Positions 6,993 through 9,596 of a stretch of 9,596 nucleotides of DNA are shown piece after piece (position 1 is the first letter of the stretch; the number at the start of each line of letters is the position of its first letter). The position numbers were made by a program, and so were the translations under genes. The DNA lies in contig CAYUCL010000055.1 of NCBI GenBank assembly GCA_964443325.1, forward strand, positions 1-9,596, read 5' to 3'. Source of the stretch: DAOUVR01 sp034430535. Lineage in GTDB: Bacteria > Chloroflexota > Dehalococcoidia > E44-bin15. Below the pieces are notes generated by a model, which searched no databases, was not told the DNA's origin, and saw nothing but the letters and a program-made list of their open reading frames with translations.

Positions 6993-7014
6993 CTTTAATC
7001 ACCCCCTTACTCGT

Positions 7015-7050
7015 GTTTTAGGGATTTAAATCCTTTAAATCCCCTAAAAC
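7015..7050. repeat. AT-rich hairpin between two train genes
   Basis: GTTTTAGGGATTTAAA (7015-7030) and TTTAAATCCCCTAAAAC (7034-7050) are inverted repeats with one bulged base and a 3-nt loop. The TAG stop of the 169-residue gene (7046-7044) sits in one arm, and the SD of the next gene follows after 7 nt. There is no T-run, so it is more likely an mRNA processing or stability hairpin than a terminator. Confidence 0.6.
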
Positions 7051-7553
7051 GCTATCTTCATTTGTCTAGGCTTGTTGGCTTCCCGCTCCTCGATCTCTCT
7101 CCTATGCCGCTCCATATCCGCACTAGCCTCGGCGGTGAGGTCAACAATGCCCTCGGTATCGGCGCTCACCTTGCCATCCCTGAAGCTCCCGATCAGGGGC
7201 TCATACCACCTGGCCCGCCAGTAGTCATCCCGAACACACTGGCGTTGCACAAGAAGCCTGAAGGGTTTGTCTCCTCGGCTTGCTGACCAGGCGACCATCG
7301 GTTCTCTGTATATGTCCTGGTCAAGGTGTAGATCCTCCGGCATCCTGTAGCTCTTGCTTGTGGTGTACAGGTAGCATTGGGCATCGAAATCCTTGGCCAG
7401 AGCCCAGATTCCCCTATGCGAAACCTTGGGCAAAAGCGAGAGCATGGCCTCGGCACTTTCCAGGAGATCCTCCCTGGGGCAGTGGTCGATGTCGCCGTAG
7501 ACACCCCCTGTCTCCAGGTCAATGGTGACCGCTCCTGGCTTTAGCTTGGGCAT
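7044..7553 (-). CDS. uncharacterised 169-residue train protein
   Basis: A soluble protein of unknown family. It contains VTIDLETGGVYGDIDHCPRED (residues 9-29), an aromatic-rich middle (KDFDAQCYLYTTSKSYR; DDYWRARWYEPLIGSF at 109-124), and a charged C-terminal helix (SADMERHRREIEEREANKPR) ending in QMKIAF. The DLE and D/E residues near the N-terminus might suggest a nuclease-like acidic centre, but I cannot support that. ATG 7553 has GGGAGGTGA 7 nt upstream and sits under leader element copy A. The terminal hexapeptide has the same spacing of Q, aliphatic and aromatic/aliphatic residues as the clamp-binding motif, and the preceding residues are basic as in the neighbouring gene. Confidence 0.75.
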   Translation of the reverse strand: MPKLKPGAVTIDLETGGVYGDIDHCPREDLLESAEAMLSLLPKVSHRGIWALAKDFDAQCYLYTTSKSYRMPEDLHLDQDIYREPMVAWSASRGDKPFRLLVQRQCVRDDYWRARWYEPLIGSFRDGKVSADTEGIVDLTAEASADMERHRREIEEREANKPRQMKIAF

Positions 7554-7560
7554 CTCCGAT

Positions 7561-7601
7561 CACCTCCCTTCTATTCAATCTTTAGGCATAGTCCGGGGAC
7601 C
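7561..7601 (-). repeat. leader element copy A
   Basis: Positions 7561-7592 match 8506-8537 at 27 of 32 positions, all five differences being transitions. The element contains the SD (CACCTCCCTT on plus), TATTCA and GGCATAGT. Beyond that, CCGGGGACC (7593-7601) resembles the outer edge of copy C. It lies directly upstream of ATG 7553. Confidence 0.6.
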
Positions 7602-7622
7602 ACTCTTGACAATTATCAGCTG

Positions 7623-7835
7623 CTACTTTATTTGTTTCTTCTTCGCCCACCACTCCTCAAGGCTGAGGATGTCGGTCAGAATATGAACATCCCCACAATC
7701 TATAGTTACTGCGGGGAACCCGCTCTTGTGCTCCTTTGTGGAGACGGGCACGCCCAGATGGAAAAGGGTATCTATTTTCAAATACACCCTTTCCTTTTCC
7801 CCTGTGGGCTCTTGCATTATGTCGTCTCGCTTCAC
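7623..7835 (-). CDS. uncharacterised 70-residue train protein
   Basis: A small soluble protein of unknown family. It reads RVYLKIDTLFHLGVPV, then FPAVTIDCGDVHILTDILS, and ends EEWWAKKKQIK; it looks like a compact alpha/beta fold. GTG at 7835-7833 starts 5 nt after an SD GGGGGTGA inside leader element copy C. An overlapping ATG at 7840-7838 reads only ATG GTG TGA and is not the start. An internal ATG (codon 7) would lose the spacing to the SD. It lies between the zinc-ribbon gene and the 169-residue gene in the same orientation, probably co-transcribed. Confidence 0.65.
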   Translation of the reverse strand: MKRDDIMQEPTGEKERVYLKIDTLFHLGVPVSTKEHKSGFPAVTIDCGDVHILTDILSLEEWWAKKKQIK

Positions 7836-7840
7836 ACCAT

Positions 7841-7871
7841 CACCCCCTTTCTTGGCATAGTTCGGGGATCC
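7841..7871 (-). repeat. leader element copy C (shortened)
   Basis: CACCCCCTTTC (7841-7851) joins TTGGCATAGT (7852-7861); it lacks an 11-base internal segment present in copies A and B. Its outer flank TCGGGGATC (7862-7870) resembles CCGGGGACC of copy A. It carries the SD of the 70-residue gene. Confidence 0.55.
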
Positions 7872-7891
7872 CTAGCTCGACCACGGTTGAT

Positions 7892-8500
7892 CTACAGCCT
7901 AATCGCTGTCTGATACACCCAGGGATCTGTCCCTGTTGCCTCCACCTTCCCAGGGTTGATCCTTGAGAACATGGCACATGAGATGCAGTTCATGAAGGCG
8001 TTGTTATCTCCACCGTGGAAGCGTTCCACCACCTTGCGCCACCCTGGGCAAAAACGTCCCCCTACCTTAACTCGCTCCTCTTTAGCTCGGCACTCCAGGC
8101 GCAGGTATGCCACCTTCCCCTTGCCCCCCGGCGTCCAGTCGCCCTCCCGATAGGACTTTATCCCCTCAGATTGCCTCGGTCTATTTGGGCACGGATGGTA
8201 ATCATACTTACTGAGGCGGATATGCCCGCAGTGGGGGCATGGATACACCTCCCGCTCCTCAACCTCGCCCTCCCCACACTCAGCGCAAGCGTGCTCGGTT
8301 ATCAGCTCCAGCTTTCCTTCGTCGCACGAAGGGCATACCTCGGGGATCTCCCCACCCAGTTGGGACAGGGTAGCGCCGTACCCGCACTCAGGGCAGCCAT
8401 AGGCGGGTTCGGTTGGGGGGTCAAGTGTGCGGCAGACAGGGCATACTCGCCGCCGCTCGCTGTCAAGGCTGGTCTGCTTCGGCTCTTCTCGCCAATACAC
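7892..8500 (-). CDS. multi-zinc-ribbon protein
   Basis: A 202-residue cysteine-rich protein. Cys pairs are C20/C23 (CPVC), C36/C39 (CPEC), C56/C59 (CPSC), C72/C75 (CAEC) and C88/C91 (CPHC), with C104 after. Two pairs make one zinc ribbon, so 20-39 and 56-75 are complete ribbons; the third (88-91 plus C104) has only three visible cysteines with H103 as possible fourth ligand. The C-terminal part has C137, C151 and NCISC (C172/C175), preceded by FHGGDNNAFM. Such ribbons bind nucleic acid or act in protein contacts; the exact role is unknown. GTG 8500-8498 starts 4 nt after SD AAAGGGGGTGA in leader element copy B. The C-terminus is VYQTAIRL, whose last six residues Q-T-A-I-R-L share the Q-x-x-[LI]-x-[LF] pattern of two other train proteins. 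Confidence 0.8.
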   Translation of the reverse strand: MYWREEPKQTSLDSERRRVCPVCRTLDPPTEPAYGCPECGYGATLSQLGGEIPEVCPSCDEGKLELITEHACAECGEGEVEEREVYPCPHCGHIRLSKYDYHPCPNRPRQSEGIKSYREGDWTPGGKGKVAYLRLECRAKEERVKVGGRFCPGWRKVVERFHGGDNNAFMNCISCAMFSRINPGKVEATGTDPWVYQTAIRL

Positions 8501-8505
8501 AGGCT

Positions 8506-8537
8506 CACCCCCTTTCTATTCAGTTTTTGGGCATAGT
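8506..8537 (-). repeat. leader element copy B
   Basis: The full-length partner of copy A (27 of 32 identical). It contains the SD of the zinc-ribbon gene, TATTCAG and GGGCATAGT. On the minus strand it reads ACTATGCCC, AAAAACTGAATAG, then the AAAGGGGGTG of the SD. Confidence 0.6.
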
Positions 8538-8559
8538 AGTCCCATTACTCGCCCTTTAT

Positions 8560-8742
8560 TTAGCTCTTAAGGGCGAAGTTTATGGCCTCTTTAACTACAT
8601 CCGTCCAGCAATCAAGCCCCCACTCCACCCCCTTCTTTACCTGCTCAAGGACTTCATCGGTGATTGCTTCTTGGGGTATCCCCATCTCTTCAGCGCAACT
8701 GATGAAATCATCCTTGGTCAAGGTGAACACTACCTCCGACAT
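8560..8742 (-). CDS. small acidic 60-residue protein
   Basis: A real small gene: ATG 8742 has a near-perfect SD (GAGGAGGTGA) 5 nt upstream. The product is acidic and mostly helical: VVFTLTKDDFISCAEEMGIP, then TDEVLEQVKKGVEWGLDCWTDVVKEAINFALKS. Two cysteines (16 and 45) are present but no metal motif. The length and SD strength resemble small phage early genes; function unknown. It is the first gene after the hairpin-rich non-coding stretch and may head the transcript of the smaller train genes. Confidence 0.7.
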   Translation of the reverse strand: MSEVVFTLTKDDFISCAEEMGIPQEAITDEVLEQVKKGVEWGLDCWTDVVKEAINFALKS

Positions 8743-8792
8743 TCAATCACCTCCTCTCTACATACTCTTAATTTTGTTCTTCTTTCCATTCA

Positions 8793-8839
8793 GTCCTTCA
8801 AAGAAGGACGAGGGGGTTGGTTCGACCTCACCCCCTCGT
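8793..8839. repeat. two abutting hairpins upstream of the 60-residue gene
   Basis: GTCCTTC/GAAGGAC (8793-8799 with 8803-8809, loop AAA) abuts ACGAGGGGGT/ACCCCCTCGT (8808-8817 with 8830-8839, with an inner GG/CC pair). They share bases 8808-8809, so the two stems compete slightly. They sit about 50-100 nt before ATG 8742 in the minus-strand transcript, a position suited to attenuation. Confidence 0.5.
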
Positions 8840-8860
8840 TACTAAGGGCAGCACAACGGG

Positions 8861-8877
8861 GGGCCGGCGCCTGGCCC
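8861..8877. repeat. short GC-rich hairpin
   Basis: GGGCC (8861-8865) pairs with GGCCC (8873-8877) around GGCGCCT. It is weak alone and is noted because it is one of a cluster of five stems. Confidence 0.3.
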
Positions 8878-8967
8878 GCTACTTCCCTTCTCCCCGATAA
8901 ATCTCTCAACGATATATAGGGGATACCTGGTAGCCAACACCGCTGATTGCCATTCCTCGCCACAAAG

Positions 8968-9006
8968 AGAGGGGTTATCCCCCACACATAGGGGGACAAC
9001 CCCTCT
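8968..9006. repeat. long 16-bp inverted repeat
   Basis: AGAGGGGTTATCCCCC (8968-8983) and GGGGGACAACCCCTCT (8991-9006) pair at 15 of 16 positions around a 7-nt loop. It is the strongest stem in the window. On the plus strand an A-run follows, so it is not a rightward terminator; on the minus strand it comes just after the clamp terminator. Confidence 0.65.
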
Positions 9007-9014
9007 AAAAAAGC

Positions 9015-9037
9015 AAAAAAGCGGGGTGACCCCCGCT
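9015..9037 (-). terminator. rho-independent terminator after the clamp gene
   Basis: AGCGGGG (9020-9026) and CCCCGCT (9031-9037) form a perfect 7-bp stem with loop TGAC. On the minus strand the stem runs into TTTTTT, then GC and a second TTTTTT. It is 36 nt past the stop of the clamp gene. Confidence 0.8.
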
Positions 9038-9072
9038 CTTTTGCGTGGCTTCTCTTTTGGGCTAAACGCTCG

Positions 9073-9596
9073 CTAGGCTTCGACTGCTACAGGCTCTTTG
9101 GTCTTGCGTTTACGCTTGGGCTTGGGCTTAACCTCTTTTTGGGCTTCGCCTTCCGCTTGCGCCTCGGCTTCCTTCGCTACCGCTTCCGCTTCAGCTACCG
9201 CCTTTGGTGTTGTCGGCATCACAACAGGCATCACCACAAGGCGATAACCGTCAACGGTAAACAGGATTGGCGCTTGTGTGGCGTTTACCTTCACTTGCGC
9301 CATGCCACCCAAAGCCTTTAGCGCTTGGGCAAGGTATCTGGCATCCACCGCTGTTTCCGCTTCCCCTTCAACATCCGCTTCGATTTGGGCAACACCCTTA
9401 TCATCCTTGACCGATAGCGCCATCATCCCGTCTTTTGCAGCCAAGATGATTGTCGTTCCCTTATCCAGTGATAGTGCACCCAAACTTGCCACCGCCCTCA
9501 GCATCTCCCTGGTGTCAAAGTGTGCTTCCGCCATAAACTCTGTGGGGATGAGCTTCTCATAATCGGGATAGCTCCCGTTATGGCAAACCCACTTAT
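9073..9596 (-). CDS. DNA polymerase III beta (sliding clamp) homologue, C-terminal part
   Basis: The third domain of a bacterial-type sliding clamp, with part of the preceding linker visible. The clamp is a ring on DNA that tethers polymerase and other proteins. An ATG at 9534 looks like a start, but the frame stays open upstream to the window edge through 20 more codons reading ...NGSYPDYEKLIPTEF. This is the hallmark domain II-III junction of DnaN (x-FPDY-x-x-x-IP), so the gene is partial and continues beyond 9596. Domain III follows: FDTREMLRAVASLGAL, then VDARYLAQALKALGGM (matching NxRYLLDALKAL), then FTVDGYRLVVMPV (the MPM end that lines the peptide-binding cleft). Normal clamps stop there; this one adds about 45 residues, an Ala/Glu repeat-like stretch followed by basic KPKPKRKRKTK. 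The divergence suggests a phage or plasmid clamp rather than the host dnaN. Confidence 0.8.
   Translation of the reverse strand, partial: KWVCHNGSYPDYEKLIPTEFMAEAHFDTREMLRAVASLGALSLDKGTTIILAAKDGMMALSVKDDKGVAQIEADVEGEAETAVDARYLAQALKALGGMAQVKVNATQAPILFTVDGYRLVVMPVVMPTTPKAVAEAEAVAKEAEAQAEGEAQKEVKPKPKRKRKTKEPVAVEA

Larger units (their letters stand above)
8743..9072. other. hairpin-rich non-coding stretch
   Basis: This 330-base gap between the clamp gene and the 60-residue gene contains five inverted repeats: 8793-8809, 8808-8839, 8861-8877, 8968-9006 and 9015-9037. Only the last has the T-run of a terminator. Open frames across it cut through the stems and lack ribosome binding sites, so I consider it non-coding. 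It may hold the promoter of the downstream genes, a structured RNA or a replication-linked site. Confidence 0.55.

Noticed and set aside
7193..7522. Second minus-strand frame inside the 169-residue gene
   Set aside because: Shadow frame; the SD and leader element point to the ATG at 7553 in the other frame.
8015..8919. Long plus-strand open frames opposite the zinc-ribbon gene
   Set aside because: They are antisense to a gene with regular CxxC pairs and a strong SD, and the second crosses several hairpins.
8975..8990. TTATCCCCCACACA as a DnaA box
   Set aside because: It needs extra C bases relative to TTATNCACA and is part of the long inverted repeat.
8790..8999. Minus-strand 69-codon frame in the hairpin-rich stretch
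   Set aside because: No SD, and it cuts through three stems; composition is not protein-like.

Overview
The window is bacterial DNA of medium GC content with strong Shine-Dalgarno sites. Many of these sites are a G-rich variant (AAGGGGGTGA), and recognisable -35/-10 promoters and rho-independent terminators are present. Nothing fixes the species. The style (purine-rich SDs, GTG starts, phage-like small genes) would fit a Chloroflexota or clostridial-type Firmicutes lineage, but this is a guess. No rRNA, tRNA, CRISPR array, transposase or integrase was found.

Left part (1-2600): ordinary single-gene units. A gene running leftward off the window edge (start near 85) has a promoter whose spacer is a G/C-tract palindrome. 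Next come a HemG-like flavodoxin-domain protein (351-980, +) with its own terminator, and a secreted subtilisin-family (S8) protease (1304-2518, -) with signal peptide, I9 propeptide, complete catalytic triad, promoter and terminator.

Middle part (2700-6300, + strand): three separately promoted genes with no housekeeping relatives that I recognise. They are a protein with a C-terminal nucleoside-deoxyribosyltransferase/TIR-like domain (2885-3802), a 470-residue protein with a C-terminal pair of membrane helices (4047-5459), and a 236-residue unknown (5590-6300). Such a mix of a nucleotide-cleaving-type domain, a membrane-anchored unknown and an orphan resembles an accessory or defence-type islet. 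This is inference only.

Right part (6490-9596, - strand): a compact leftward gene train that looks phage- or plasmid-derived. Reading leftward, it starts with the C-terminal part of a DNA polymerase III beta (sliding clamp) homologue whose frame stays open to the window edge, followed by a terminator and a hairpin-rich non-coding stretch. Then come a 60-residue protein, a multi-CxxC zinc-ribbon protein, a 70-residue protein, a 169-residue protein and a 152-residue protein that probably starts at CTG. The train ends in a strong terminator. A recurrent leader element precedes three of these genes.

The most interesting observation is that three of the five small proteins end exactly in a hexapeptide of the form Q-x-x-[L/I]-x-[L/F] (QLALGL, QMKIAF, QTAIRL). 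This is the shape of bacterial sliding-clamp binding motifs, and the proteins lie beside a divergent sliding clamp. Together they suggest a small set of accessory proteins that dock on the element's own clamp.
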